A DNA stretch of 64,000 nucleotides from Flavobacterium kingsejongi (GCF_003076475.1 NZ_CP020919.1:2356001-2420000); one strand, 5' to 3'. Positions 37,170-47,072 are shown, numbered from the stretch's first letter. Notes: a model not told the origin generated them from the letters alone. Numbers and translations: made by a program.

Positions 37170-38204
37170 TTAGTTCTTTTTTACCGAAACAATTACATTC
37201 ATCCCGGCTTTTATTTGTTCTATGTCTTTTTCTGAAAATTTTATTTTTACGGGGATACGTTGAGTAATTTTGACAAAGTTTCCCGTGGAGTTATCGGCAG
37301 GGAGCAGGGAGAATTTAGATCCCGTAGATCCGGCAATCGCTTCAATTGTGCCTTGGTATACCGTATTGTCATAACCATCCACTTTAATCTCAACCGATTG
37401 GCCTACATGCATATCCTGGATTTGGGTTTCCTTGAAATTGGCGGTTACCCATTTTTGGTTTTCATTGATAATGGGAACCAAGCTTTGTCCCGCCTGTATC
37501 TGTTGCCCTTCCTGTATCGTTTTCCTCCCCAGCCTTCCGGAATATGGAGCGGTAATCACAGTATATTCCAGATTGATTTTGGCATAATCCAACAAGGCTT
37601 CTTTTTGCTTGATCTCTGCTTTCAATAGTCCGTGATTGGATTCCAGCTCTTCAATTTTGGAGTGGGTGGTTTTCAGGTTGTTTCGGGTGGCATTGAACTC
37701 ACTTGTGGCAACATCATATTTTGCCTGCGTTTGTTCAAATTCCTGTAAGGTTGCCGCCTCTTCCTGCAATAAATTTTTATAGCGTTTCAGGTCCTGCTGT
37801 TTCTCGACGAGTTTAGCTTTTGCGGAAGCAATCATATCCCTGTTCACCGCAGTTCCGGTTTGTGCCGTTTGTATGGTGGCATCGAGTACGACCAGCCGTG
37901 CCTTTACATCTTCAAGGGCTGCTTCGGCTTCCATAACTTTAGCGGTATATTCCCGATTGTCGATGATCACTAACGTATCGCCTTTTTTTACATACTGATG
38001 CTCCTCAAAATTGATCTTTTGAATGTATCCGCCAACACGGGCCGAAATAGGATTGATATAAGCTTCCACCTGAGCATCATTGGTTTCCTCATAATTTCGG
38101 GAATGGATCAGGTAGCGTAGAAAAAAAATGAGGGTAATGGCCATTACAAGTAGGACAACGCCATTGAATAAGTAATTAAATTTTTTGCCTGATTTAGTCT
38201 TCAT
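37170..38204 (-). CDS. HlyD/EmrA-type membrane fusion protein
   Basis: A 344-residue periplasmic adaptor with one N-terminal anchor (VVLLVMAITLIFFLRYLIH, about residues 15-33). Biotinyl-lipoyl halves flank a long coiled-coil hairpin: NPISARVGGYIQKINFEEHQYVKKGDTLVIID, the helical part about 85-200, then YTVITAPYSGRLGRKTIQEGQQIQAGQSLVPI. A beta-barrel and membrane-proximal domain end it. It links the MFS pump to the outer-membrane channel. It is 9 bases downstream of the TolC-like gene and abuts the MFS gene. Confidence 0.93.
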   Translation of the reverse strand: MKTKSGKKFNYLFNGVVLLVMAITLIFFLRYLIHSRNYEETNDAQVEAYINPISARVGGYIQKINFEEHQYVKKGDTLVIIDNREYTAKVMEAEAALEDVKARLVVLDATIQTAQTGTAVNRDMIASAKAKLVEKQQDLKRYKNLLQEEAATLQEFEQTQAKYDVATSEFNATRNNLKTTHSKIEELESNHGLLKAEIKQKEALLDYAKINLEYTVITAPYSGRLGRKTIQEGQQIQAGQSLVPIINENQKWVTANFKETQIQDMHVGQSVEIKVDGYDNTVYQGTIEAIAGSTGSKFSLLPADNSTGNFVKITQRIPVKIKFSEKDIEQIKAGMNVIVSVKKN

Positions 38205-38213
38205 TGGTATTTT

Positions 38214-39548
38214 TTAAAGTTTTCCGGTTGTGTAAAGAATCTGGTAATAGTAATTCAGCATTGAAATTTGTGCTTCAATAAGCCTGTATTTCGATTGGAG
38301 GTAAAGATTGTCTGCCTCAAGAAGGTCGGTTAGTAAAGCCAGTTGGTTAAAATATTTGGTACTTACAATTTTATAATTTACCTGTGACTGTTCAATGTTT
38401 TTCTGTGCGATTCCAATTTTCTCCCGCATGTCTTCCACTTTAATCTGTAGCGATGATAATTCGAGTTTTGCATTATCGTGGGCAGCATTTTCATTAATAC
38501 GTGTTTCTTCCAGCCGTTTTTTTTCAGCATTCACCTTATGGTTGTTCTGGTAGAGTGAGGATAGGGAATATTGCACTTTAACTCCTACAAAACCGATAGC
38601 ATATACCTGATCAACATACGGATAGATCAAATAATTCGGATAATTATAACCATAAGCAGAAATGAGTTCTATGGACGGATAATAATTGCTTTTGGCACTT
38701 TTAATGCGGCTTTGCTGTAATTCCGTGTTTTCATGTGCTGCCTGTAAGGTATAAGAATCGCTTGCCGAAGCATTGATAATGTTGGATGCATCCGGGATGG
38801 TATTTACAACAGCAGTATCACTCAGGATAATATGGCTTTTTTCCGGCAGGTGCAACAGCACGTTCAGGCGATTGTTGAAAATCAGGATGGTACTTTCATT
38901 TTCTGTTTTGGCAAATTGCTGGTTGGATAGGTTGATCTCTGCCCGTAATACATCGCTTCGGGTTACTTTACCATTTTTGTATAAGGCATTAATGTTTTTG
39001 AGGCGTAAGTTCTCCCGGTTTATCTGGTCTTTGTAAAGGCTGTCAAGACGTGATAAGCGAATCATTTCCAGATAATGTTGCAGCACCTGCAGCGAAATGC
39101 TACCGGTTTGCTGTTGCAGGTTGATCGCTGCCAGGCGGCTACGGATTTCCGATTCCTCGATAGCCGCTTCATGTTTTCCACCGGAATACAGGTTGAAAGA
39201 AGCTTCCAGTCCCATAGTAGCCTGATAGCTACTCGGTGGAGGCGGTAAAGATTCCGAACCCGAAAGCCCGTGTTCATACAAAGTGGCATTGGTAAGCCTT
39301 TTTCCAGTGGCCTGTGCCATAACGTGGGGAAGTGCGTGGCTTTTTACCTCTTTTAATTCCGACTCGGAAACCTCAGTATTCAGTTTGGCACTGTTAATAT
39401 GGTCATTGTTGGCTTTTGCAAGCTGCAAGGCCTCTTCAATACTCAGTACATATGTTGTGGGGCTTTTCTCCTGTGCTATTACAGTATTTCCCAGCAAGCA
39501 AAAACAGGCAGACAACAAGCTCAGATAATTAAATAAAAAATGCTTCAC
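38214..39548 (-). CDS. TolC-family outer membrane efflux protein
   Basis: A 444-residue exported protein: signal peptide (cleavage near VIAQ), then the two OEP repeats of long helices and short beta segments (LSIEEALQLAKANNDHINSAKLN at about 33; SYTLQAAHENTELQQSRIKSAKSNYYPSIELISAYGYNYP at about 260). It forms the trimeric exit duct for the pump. First gene of the three-gene operon, preceded by 383 non-coding bases, beyond which lies an AraC-type regulator on the same strand. Confidence 0.93.
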   Translation of the reverse strand: MKHFLFNYLSLLSACFCLLGNTVIAQEKSPTTYVLSIEEALQLAKANNDHINSAKLNTEVSESELKEVKSHALPHVMAQATGKRLTNATLYEHGLSGSESLPPPPSSYQATMGLEASFNLYSGGKHEAAIEESEIRSRLAAINLQQQTGSISLQVLQHYLEMIRLSRLDSLYKDQINRENLRLKNINALYKNGKVTRSDVLRAEINLSNQQFAKTENESTILIFNNRLNVLLHLPEKSHIILSDTAVVNTIPDASNIINASASDSYTLQAAHENTELQQSRIKSAKSNYYPSIELISAYGYNYPNYLIYPYVDQVYAIGFVGVKVQYSLSSLYQNNHKVNAEKKRLEETRINENAAHDNAKLELSSLQIKVEDMREKIGIAQKNIEQSQVNYKIVSTKYFNQLALLTDLLEADNLYLQSKYRLIEAQISMLNYYYQILYTTGKL

Positions 39549-39931
39549 AGTTAGTATGAATTATAAAATGGATAGAAAATTAATTTTTCGTCGTTTTAGG
39601 AAATCAGCAATTCTTCGCTGTTTTTTAGCGATGGGTATGAAAAATAGAATTGTGGGTGTGATAAAGTAAAAGTAATGGACGTATAAAATACAACGCTACT
39701 CGCATTGAAGCGATTTTTGTTTTTCGATTTTAGGCCGAAAAATAGTTGTATGTAATTTGTTTGCTCGGATAATCGGTAAAAAAAGTCGCTTTAGCGCCTT
39801 TTTTTGATTTCCGGAAAAAGTATTTTGGACTATTACGCCTGTAGGGTTCATACATTAATTTTAACACTGCAAAGTTCCTTCGCTTTCTTGTTAAAAAAAA
39901 GTCGGAAACACGGCAGTTTTCGTCGATATTG
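39549..39931. other. Intergenic region upstream of the efflux operon
   Basis: 383 bases without a credible gene. It holds a symmetric hairpin with A and T runs at 39778-39805 (probable terminator of the AraC gene, weak core CGCT/AGCG) and a smaller inverted repeat TTTTCG/CGAAAA near 39721-39741. The efflux promoter must lie here but no full consensus is visible, which would fit activation by the neighbouring regulator. Confidence 0.5.
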
Positions 39932-40810
39932 CTATATCGTCGTTTTTCTGTACTGCAATGGGGTCAGTCCGGTATGTGTTTTAAAGAATTTGCCGAAAAC
40001 GGACTGATCCGAAAAATTGAGAAATTCGCTGACTTCCGCAACGGAGAGTGTTTTGTTTTGAAGTAGTACTTTGGCTTCCAATATGATAACTTCATTAATC
40101 CATTCACCGGCCGTTTTTCCGGATTGCTTTTTTAAGATCTCTGAGAGGTGCTTGGCGGTTATATTTAGTTTGTCCGCATAGAAGTTGACCGACCGTTGTT
40201 TTTGGTATTCTTTGTTCAGTAATTTTTTAAAGTTAACGAGGATGGGAGACATCTTTTCGTTAAAATGGCTTTCCGGTGATTCCTGGAGTTTGTGGAACGA
40301 ATTGAGTTCATGGATGAGGATATAGATACAGCTCCGAATGATTTCCTGCTCATGGTAATGGTGTTCCCGAAGCGTGTCTTTCATCATGTCATAAATACGC
40401 TCTATTTTTCGAGCCTGTTCCGGATTTAGGCTAAACGTATGTTGTTCCTCATTATCGAAAAAATCAAATTCCATCAGGTAGAAAACGTTTGAACGGTTGG
40501 CCAGCAGGTAATCATCTGTGAAAAAGATAATTTCCATCCGGGGTTGGTTTTCCGTTTCCCGAACCGTACGGACGACTGTTGGCCCCAACGCAATCATTGC
40601 AGGCGCTTTTATAGTTTGTGTGGTTAATCCTGCTTGCGAGATGACCTCTCCTTCTTTTAAAAAACTAATCGAATAGGTTTCAGAACGCCTCGGTTCAGAA
40701 TTGAAAAGACTGTTCTTACCTAATTCCACAAAGAAAAAATCCTTTTTATTACTGGATAAATTGAATACTTTCTGATGGTGCTCTATGGAGTAGGTCGTAA
40801 TCTTTTTCAT
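39932..40810 (-). CDS. AraC-family transcriptional regulator
   Basis: A 292-residue cytoplasmic regulator. N-terminal cupin-like sensor (about residues 20-110: TYSISFLKEGEVISQAG, APAMIALGPTVVRTV). C-terminal double helix-turn-helix (about 190-290): SVNFYADKLNITAKHLSEILKKQSGKTAGEWINEVIILEAKVLLQN then LSVAEVSEFLNFSDQSVFGKFFKTHTGLTPLQYRK, the normal AraC/XylS ending. It is 5 bases downstream of the DMT exporter gene and so shares its transcript. It lies just upstream of the efflux operon, on the same strand, making that operon its likely target. Confidence 0.92.
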   Translation of the reverse strand: MKKITTYSIEHHQKVFNLSSNKKDFFFVELGKNSLFNSEPRRSETYSISFLKEGEVISQAGLTTQTIKAPAMIALGPTVVRTVRETENQPRMEIIFFTDDYLLANRSNVFYLMEFDFFDNEEQHTFSLNPEQARKIERIYDMMKDTLREHHYHEQEIIRSCIYILIHELNSFHKLQESPESHFNEKMSPILVNFKKLLNKEYQKQRSVNFYADKLNITAKHLSEILKKQSGKTAGEWINEVIILEAKVLLQNKTLSVAEVSEFLNFSDQSVFGKFFKTHTGLTPLQYRKTTI

Positions 40811-40815
40811 GTCGT

Positions 40816-41718
40816 TTAAAATAAAGTAGCGATGTAAGCTGTTAAATCGGCATAGCTGTAATTCAACTGGGATAGTGTAATCAGGATAATGGCTGCAATT
40901 GCCATAAGGATTCCGGCATAATTGATCCGGTTCATTTTTTCATGGAAAGCAAAGATACCAATCAGGCTCCCCAATACGACTACACCTAAATTCATAGACG
41001 CAAAGACAGTGGAAGGATTACTGGAAAAAGCTTTATGAGCCTTCAGGTAAAACAGAATGTTTCCAAAATTTAAAGCGCCTAATAGTACTCCTACAGCAAT
41101 ATTTTTCTTGTTGAAAGTGCTTTTTTGTGCTACGAATTCATAAAGGGTAAAAAGTAGTGCCATTACCAGGGCACATACAAATACAACGAATAAAGATGTA
41201 GTATACGCAATGGGAGTATAAGCCGCAATCTGTTTGAAGAGGATATCAATAGTACCAAATCCTAAAAGTACTACAGCGGTATATAACCACTTTTGGGAAG
41301 TTGTTCCGGTAGTAGTGCTTTTGTACAGAGTAAAAAATACAGCCAGGAAACCAATGGCTAATCCGGTAAGCTTAAGCTCGGCGATGGTTTCATGGAAAAT
41401 GAAGTAAGAGGCCAGTATGGGGATAAAAAGTGAAAGCCTTTGGGCAATATCCGTTTTTACAATTCCCATGTGGCGTATCGAAGCGGCCAAAAATAAAAAT
41501 ACAGAGGGTAATAATATTCCGAGTGCGATATACCATGCCCAAGGAGCCTCTGACGTTACGACTGACAGGTCAGGGCGAAAGCTGATATAGGAAAGCAACA
41601 AGGCAATGACGTAGTTGCAGGTGATGACCTGTACAATATCTATAGTATATTTTTTGGCTATTTTTAATAAAACACCAACGGAAACACTACAGAGAATGCT
41701 TAGAAAAATATAAATCAT
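40816..41718 (-). CDS. EamA/DMT-family transporter
   Basis: A 300-residue inner-membrane protein with about ten hydrophobic segments in two five-helix halves, as in the drug/metabolite transporter superfamily. Recognisable pieces are the MGIVKTDIAQRLSLFIPILASYFIFHETI region (about residues 84-112) and the counterpart FASMNLGVVVLGSLIGIFAFHEKMNRINYAGILMAIAAI near the end. Both carry the phase-repeated F-H-E after a Pro- or Gly-containing helix. Substrate unknown. A TAAATTTG -7 element lies upstream at 41760-41767 on the minus strand. Operon with the AraC gene. Confidence 0.88.
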   Translation of the reverse strand: MIYIFLSILCSVSVGVLLKIAKKYTIDIVQVITCNYVIALLLSYISFRPDLSVVTSEAPWAWYIALGILLPSVFLFLAASIRHMGIVKTDIAQRLSLFIPILASYFIFHETIAELKLTGLAIGFLAVFFTLYKSTTTGTTSQKWLYTAVVLLGFGTIDILFKQIAAYTPIAYTTSLFVVFVCALVMALLFTLYEFVAQKSTFNKKNIAVGVLLGALNFGNILFYLKAHKAFSSNPSTVFASMNLGVVVLGSLIGIFAFHEKMNRINYAGILMAIAAIILITLSQLNYSYADLTAYIATLF

Positions 41719-41854
41719 GGGGTTATTTTTGTTTGATACAGCAGTTGTGTATGATTCAGCAAATTTAGCAGTTTTTGCGGTTATATTCAGTTTTTAGGAT
41801 GCTTTTCAGTAGCGTAGTTTGCCGGGTGTATAGAGGATTGAAAAAAGAATTTTG

Positions 41855-41862
41855 TAGCTTTG
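41855..41862 (+). promoter_or_regulatory. Putative protease -7 element (TAGCTTTG)
   Basis: Exact TAnnTTTG match in the divergent spacer (41719-42019). A TTG at 41838-41840 is present but only 14 bases away, short of the usual spacing. The leader to ATG 42020 would be about 150 bases. Confidence 0.45.
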
Positions 41863-42019
41863 ACCAACCTATATTGTGATTAACACGTAATAGTAAGATG
41901 TGGCAGTTTCATTTATACAGTAAATAATAGCATAAATGGCTAAAACTACAGGCTTCTTAAAGATTTTCAAAATATCAGTGATAGCGGTAGTTTATTCAAA
42001 TTTTTGCAAAAACGAAGGA

Positions 42020-43633
42020 ATGAAAAAAATAATGTTAGTATGGTTGGTATTATCCTCATTTGCAGGATTGGCACAACAGGATGCCTGGGTGTATTTTACA
42101 GCCAAACCCAATGCACAGCAGTACCTCGATAATCCACTACAAATGCTAAGTCAAAGAGCATTAGACAGAAGAGCAAATCAAAATATTCCGTTGGATAGTA
42201 AAGATCTGCCGGTATACGAACCTTACAGTGCTGCAATTGCTGCTGCATCTGGAATAACGGTTATGGCAAAATCCAAATGGCTTAATGCGCTTCACATCCG
42301 TGGAGCACAAAACGATATCAATGCCTTACTGACTTTGGACTTTGTAACACGGATTGATTTTGCCAATAAAGCCCTGAATGTTGCAGGAAAAAATACGATA
42401 CAATCTTCGGTTACCATGGCTAATAAAAACCAGGAAACAGCGGCAAATTTTAATTATGGAACATCTTCGAACCAAATCCAGATGTTGAATGGCCAATTGC
42501 TGCACCAACAGGGCTATACGGGAAGTGGAAAAATTATTGCCGTATTGGATGCCGGCTTTCCCGGGGTGAATACGGCACAGCCTTTTCAAAGGCTACTGAA
42601 TAATAATCAGATTTTAGGCGGGTATGATTTTGTAAACCGCAATGAAAATATGTATACTGGTAATTCACACGGTACAATGGTATTGTCTACTATGGGAGGG
42701 TATAAAGAAAACAGCCTGGTCGGTACGGCACCGGATGCTTCTTATTATCTTTTTATCACCGAGAATGCGGCAAGTGAAAATCCATTGGAAGAATCTTTAT
42801 GGGTAGAAGCCGCGGAAATGGCCGATAGCCTGGGTGTGGATGTAATCAATACTTCTTTGGGATATAATAATTATGATAATCCGGCCTACAGCTATACCTA
42901 TGCCGATATGAATGGTACTACTTCTTTTATCGCCCGTGGTGCTGATATCGCTTTTTCACGTGGTATGATTGTAGTCGTTTCCGCGGGTAACGATGGGAGT
43001 ACCGCCTGGCATTATATTGCGACTCCGGCAGATGCTTTCAATGTGCTGACTGTAGGTGCTGTAACAGCTACAGAAAATTATGCCGCTTTTAGTTCTGTCG
43101 GGCCCACCGCCGACGGAAGGATAAAACCGGATGTTATGGCCCAGGGGCAGGCTGCTGTAGTGTCGGGTACTACCGGCACGATTGCAACCAATAACGGCAC
43201 TTCTTTTTCAGGACCGATCATTGCAGGTATGGTCGCGAGTTTGTGGCAGGCCTTACCCACAAAAACAAATGTTGAGATTGTCCAGATTATCCGGCAGTCT
43301 TCAGATCGTTTTACGGCTCCCAATGACCAATATGGGTATGGGATTCCCGATTTTGCCCAGGCATTGAGCACAACGCTGGCCGTAGCGGATTCAGTTCTGG
43401 AGCCTTTTGTAGCCTATCCCAATCCGGTAGATGCAATTTTGTATTTTAAATTGCCGGTTACTACGGATAAAGCCACATTGACTTTATACAACAGTTTTGG
43501 ACAGATGATAGCCCAAAAAGAAATAAATGCCGAACATCCTTCCATAGAAGTTGGGAATTTGAATACCGGGATTTATTTTTATAGCCTTGCCGCAGCAAAT
43601 GGTACCCGTACCGGGAAAATTAGTAAAAAATAA
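42020..43633 (+). CDS. Subtilisin-like (S8) serine protease with T9SS sorting domain
   Basis: A 537-residue secreted protease from ATG 42020, where a signal peptide begins (MKKIMLVWLVLSSFAGLAQ). A propeptide-like region (about residues 20-135) precedes the S8 domain with the full triad: Asp in IIAVLDAGFPG (about 176), His in GNSHGTMVLSTMGG (about 217) and Ser in NNGTSFSGPIIAGMVA (about 394), plus the oxyanion-side VVVSAGNDG. The C-terminus is a type A T9SS sorting domain (FVAYPNPVDAILYFKL ... LYNSFGQMI ... LNTGIYFYSL). It should pass the outer membrane by the same route as the repeat adhesin. The next gene starts 22 bases after the stop. Confidence 0.93.
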   Translation: MKKIMLVWLVLSSFAGLAQQDAWVYFTAKPNAQQYLDNPLQMLSQRALDRRANQNIPLDSKDLPVYEPYSAAIAAASGITVMAKSKWLNALHIRGAQNDINALLTLDFVTRIDFANKALNVAGKNTIQSSVTMANKNQETAANFNYGTSSNQIQMLNGQLLHQQGYTGSGKIIAVLDAGFPGVNTAQPFQRLLNNNQILGGYDFVNRNENMYTGNSHGTMVLSTMGGYKENSLVGTAPDASYYLFITENAASENPLEESLWVEAAEMADSLGVDVINTSLGYNNYDNPAYSYTYADMNGTTSFIARGADIAFSRGMIVVVSAGNDGSTAWHYIATPADAFNVLTVGAVTATENYAAFSSVGPTADGRIKPDVMAQGQAAVVSGTTGTIATNNGTSFSGPIIAGMVASLWQALPTKTNVEIVQIIRQSSDRFTAPNDQYGYGIPDFAQALSTTLAVADSVLEPFVAYPNPVDAILYFKLPVTTDKATLTLYNSFGQMIAQKEINAEHPSIEVGNLNTGIYFYSLAAANGTRTGKISKK

Positions 43634-43655
43634 TTAAGTCAAGAGATAGCATACC

Positions 43656-44594
43656 ATGAATAGCATAAAAGAACTTTTTAAAATAGAATTCCCAATCATA
43701 CAGGGAGGAATGATCTGGACCAGCGGATACAAACTGGCCAGTGCAGTGAGTAATGCAGGTGGATTAGGTTTAATAGGTGCGGGATCGATGTATCCAGGTG
43801 TTTTACGCACCCATATCCAAAAATGCAAAGCAGCTACCGATAAGCCGTTTGGCGTAAACGTTCCGATGCTGTACCCTAATATTGAGGAAATCATGGATAT
43901 TATTGTAGAAGAAGAGGTAAAGATTGTATTTACTTCTGCCGGAAATCCTAAAACGTGGACAGCATTTTTAAAAGAGAAAGGGATTACGGTAGTCCATGTG
44001 GTCAGCAGTACCAAATTTGCCCTAAAAGCACAGGATGCTGGGGTAGATGCAGTTGTTGCTGAAGGTTTTGAAGCCGGAGGCCATAATGGAAGGGAAGAGA
44101 GTACTACACTTACACTGATTCCTATGGTACGGGAACAAATACAGATTCCACTGATTGCGGCCGGAGGTATTGCTACCGGAAGGGGCATGATGGCAGCGAT
44201 GGTCCTCGGGGCGGATGGCGTACAGGTAGGGAGCCGTTTTGCAGCTTCTTCCGAAGCTTCGCTGCATCCTGATTTCAAACAGATGATTGTGGAAGCCAAA
44301 GAAGGCGATACACAACTCACGTTGAAAGAACTCGCTCCGGTACGTATGTTAAAGAATAAGTTCTATAATGATTTGGCCGACTTGTATACTAAAAATCCAA
44401 CACCTGATGATCTCAAATTACTATTGGGAAGAGCGAGAGCTAAAAGGGGAATGTTTGAAGGGGACCTCATCGAAGGCGAACTGGAAATAGGCCAGATATC
44501 GGGACTGATCCACGAAATTAAATCTGCCCGGCAAATTATTGACGATATGATGAATGAATTTGCCTTGGCAAAACAGGAAGTGGCTTCCTTCTAA
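43656..44594 (+). CDS. Nitronate monooxygenase-like FMN enzyme
   Basis: A 312-residue TIM-barrel flavoprotein of the 2-nitropropane dioxygenase / nitronate monooxygenase family. Features: IEFPIIQGGMIWTSGYKLASAVSNAGGLGLIG at the N-terminus, PFGVNVPM, VVAEGFEAGGHNGREE with the catalytic His (about residue 144), the LIPMVREQIQIPLIAAGGIATGRGMMAAMVLGADGVQVGSRFAAS phosphate-binding block. Family members oxidise nitronates or act in other flavin reactions (for example FabK), so the substrate is open. It follows the protease by 22 bases and a terminator ends the unit. Confidence 0.9.
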   Translation: MNSIKELFKIEFPIIQGGMIWTSGYKLASAVSNAGGLGLIGAGSMYPGVLRTHIQKCKAATDKPFGVNVPMLYPNIEEIMDIIVEEEVKIVFTSAGNPKTWTAFLKEKGITVVHVVSSTKFALKAQDAGVDAVVAEGFEAGGHNGREESTTLTLIPMVREQIQIPLIAAGGIATGRGMMAAMVLGADGVQVGSRFAASSEASLHPDFKQMIVEAKEGDTQLTLKELAPVRMLKNKFYNDLADLYTKNPTPDDLKLLLGRARAKRGMFEGDLIEGELEIGQISGLIHEIKSARQIIDDMMNEFALAKQEVASF

Positions 44595-44608
44595 TTTTTA
44601 AACTAAAC

Positions 44609-44655
44609 AAAAAATCTTCTACACACGTATAAAAGCGTTGCAGAGGATTTTTTTT
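44609..44655. terminator. Bidirectional terminator
   Basis: Imperfect stem (about 44609-44622 with 44640-44653) flanked by A and T runs, between convergent genes. Confidence 0.75.
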
Positions 44656-44670
44656 GGTATGCTGGTAGAG

Positions 44671-45300
44671 TTAATTACCCAGGTCGTAAATGTCAATAAT
44701 ATCTTTAACGACGTGGTCGTAGTCGATTTTCAAATCGATCAGCTTGCCGGAATGGATGTCAAATACCCATCCGTGTACCTGAAGCCCTCTTTCTTTATTG
44801 GCTTTTTGCACATCCGAAGTTTTAATCAGGTTGATGCATTGTTCCCGTACATTGAGTTCCGTCAGGCGGTTGTATTTTTCTGTTTCGTCCTCGATGCTAT
44901 TCAGTTCCTTTTTATGGATCCGGTACACATCCCTGATGTTTCGAAGCCATGGATTTAAAATACCCAGGTCTTCTGCCAGCATGGCCGCTTTAACACCGCC
45001 ACAGAAATAATGGCCACAGACCACCACATGGTTTACGTGCAGGTAATTGATTGCATAGTTCAGTACAGACATCATATTAAGGTCAATACTAATGACCATA
45101 TTGGCAATATTACGGTGTACAAATACTTCACCAGGTTCCACGCCCATAAGTTCTTCTGCTGTTACACGGCTATCAGAGCATCCGATATAGAGAATATCAG
45201 GATCCTGGCCTTTGGATAAATCAGAGAAATATTCGGGACTGATACTGAGTTTTTCAGCAATCCACTTCTTATTATTTTCAAATACTCTATTAATTTCCAT
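44671..45300 (-). CDS. Beta-class carbonic anhydrase
   Basis: A 209-residue cytoplasmic zinc enzyme interconverting CO2 and bicarbonate. The zinc ligands and dyad are all visible: Cys41, Asp43 and Arg45 in YIGCSDSR, His97 and Cys100 in VVVCGHYFCGG. Size is normal for the plant-like bacterial beta class. A near-consensus -7 element TATCTTTA lies at 45325-45332 on the minus strand. The Na+/H+ antiporter gene is 62 bases upstream on the same strand, so pH/bicarbonate homeostasis may be shared. Confidence 0.95.
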   Translation of the reverse strand: MEINRVFENNKKWIAEKLSISPEYFSDLSKGQDPDILYIGCSDSRVTAEELMGVEPGEVFVHRNIANMVISIDLNMMSVLNYAINYLHVNHVVVCGHYFCGGVKAAMLAEDLGILNPWLRNIRDVYRIHKKELNSIEDETEKYNRLTELNVREQCINLIKTSDVQKANKERGLQVHGWVFDIHSGKLIDLKIDYDHVVKDIIDIYDLGN

Positions 45301-45362
45301 AGTTGTCAGGTATAAATTTCCAGATAAAGATAGCAGAATATCAGCTATTCTTTTCCATAATA

Positions 45363-46970
45363 TTAATTTTTAGGACTAAATTTTGATTCGTCAAGGTCCA
45401 GGCGGCTCTCTTGTTTCTGGATTACTTCATGCTCAAAAATCCGGTGTTTTTTGATTTCGATCAGCTCTTTCCGTTGCGCCTGTAGGATTTCAAGCTCTAT
45501 TTCGCGGAAGCGGAGGATTTGATGGTGTTGGTTTTCAGTTGTTTCTAATGATTCGAGCCGTTCGGAAGAAAGTTTGATTCCGTTTTCAATTCTTTTTTTG
45601 AGATTTTCTACCAATTCATTTTCAGCAACATCTTTTGCAAGGTAGCGGTTGATATAGGTCAGGGAAGCGCGCATCAATCGTAATCGTACCGCCGTATCTT
45701 GTTCTTCAATCGGTATGAGGTCATCGGTTTCTTTGATTTTGATCAGCCTGATGACCAATGGTAAGGTAAGTCCCTGTACGACCAGTGTCACGAGAATAAC
45801 AACAAAAGTAATCAGGAGGATAATGTTACGTTGTGGAAAAGATTCCCCATTGGTTAGCGTCAGGGGAATGGCCAGTGCCGAAGCTAAGGAGACCACACCA
45901 CGCATACCCGCCCAGCTGATGACAAACGGGCCCTGCCATCCCGGGCTCGGTTCTGTTTCCCTGATTTTGCGACTCAGTAGCCGCGGGATAAATGCAATAG
46001 GATAGACCCAGATAAACCGGATGGCAATGGTAATTGCACTGATGATAAGGCCGTATTTGATGCCTTCTTCCAACGTATAACCCTGCAATCCTTCCACAAT
46101 CACTGGTAATTCCAGTCCGATGAGAATAAAAATAATCCCATTGAGGATAAAAATGATTGTCGCCCACACATTATAGGTTTGAAGCCTTGAGGTGTGGTTT
46201 AAAATTTCATGGGAACGATAGGAAAGGAATAATCCGCCGGATACCACAGCCATGACTCCGGAAAATTCAAAATGCTCCGCAGCGATATACATAATATAGG
46301 GTGCCATTAGGGTAAGTGCGGTATCAATATTGGCCGTAGTAGGTAAAAAACGATGAATCACATAAAAAACATGCGCTATTGCCAATCCTACGACAATACC
46401 CATAAAGCCCACAATAAAAAAATCGGCTATGGCCTCCTGGAATACAAATTGTCCGGTTACTACAGCAGCAAGGGCAAAACGAAATACAATTAAACTCGAC
46501 GCATCATTGATCAGGCTTTCTCCTTCCAATATGGTAATAATACGCTTCGGTAACTTGACTCCTTTCAGTACTGAAGTAGCTGCTACAGCATCTGGTGGCG
46601 AAATAATTCCGCCCAACAGAAAACCTAAAGCCAACGTGAATCCCGGAATTAAAGCATTCGATACAAAAGCAACGATACCGGAGGTGAAAAATACCAACCC
46701 AAATGCGAGCATGGAGATCGGGCGTTTCCATTTCCAGAATTGATGCCAGGAAGTGTACCAGGCAGCTTCATATAATATCGGGGGCAGAAATATGGTAAAG
46801 ATCAGTTCGGGTTCAAGTTGAAGTACCGGAATTCCCGGAATAAGGCTGATGATTAATCCGCCCAGTACCAGGAAAATAGGATAGGAGATTTTTAATTTTT
46901 CCCCCAGCATAACCAACATGGAAACAGCAAACAGTAGCGATATGATCAATAGTAGCTTTTCCTGGAACAT
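45363..46970 (-). CDS. CPA1-family Na+/H+ antiporter
   Basis: A 535-residue inner-membrane antiporter (about twelve membrane segments, residues 3-405) with a long charged cytoplasmic tail (about 410-535) rich in Glu, Arg and Leu. Family points: PIFLVLGGLIISLIPGIP, FLPPILYEAAW, LGGIISPPDAVAATSVLKG with the ion-binding Asp (about residue 130), LEGESLINDASSLIVFRFA (about 150) and SWAGMRGVVSLASALAIPL (about 350). ATG 46970 is chosen over an in-frame TTG nine bases upstream. It is likely cotranscribed with carbonic anhydrase. Confidence 0.92.
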   Translation of the reverse strand: MFQEKLLLIISLLFAVSMLVMLGEKLKISYPIFLVLGGLIISLIPGIPVLQLEPELIFTIFLPPILYEAAWYTSWHQFWKWKRPISMLAFGLVFFTSGIVAFVSNALIPGFTLALGFLLGGIISPPDAVAATSVLKGVKLPKRIITILEGESLINDASSLIVFRFALAAVVTGQFVFQEAIADFFIVGFMGIVVGLAIAHVFYVIHRFLPTTANIDTALTLMAPYIMYIAAEHFEFSGVMAVVSGGLFLSYRSHEILNHTSRLQTYNVWATIIFILNGIIFILIGLELPVIVEGLQGYTLEEGIKYGLIISAITIAIRFIWVYPIAFIPRLLSRKIRETEPSPGWQGPFVISWAGMRGVVSLASALAIPLTLTNGESFPQRNIILLITFVVILVTLVVQGLTLPLVIRLIKIKETDDLIPIEEQDTAVRLRLMRASLTYINRYLAKDVAENELVENLKKRIENGIKLSSERLESLETTENQHHQILRFREIELEILQAQRKELIEIKKHRIFEHEVIQKQESRLDLDESKFSPKN

Positions 46971-47037
46971 AGTAAGCAAGGAGTTAAGGGTGAAATTATA
47001 TCCAAATATATTATTTTTTGGAATTTGTTAAAATAAA

Positions 47038-47072
47038 AAAATGCGATAATGTTAGGTATCGCATTTTAGATA
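47038..47072 (-). terminator. Intrinsic terminator of the alkaline phosphatase gene
   Basis: 11-bp stem (47038-47048 with 47057-47067) with a long T run when read on the minus strand. Confidence 0.85.
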
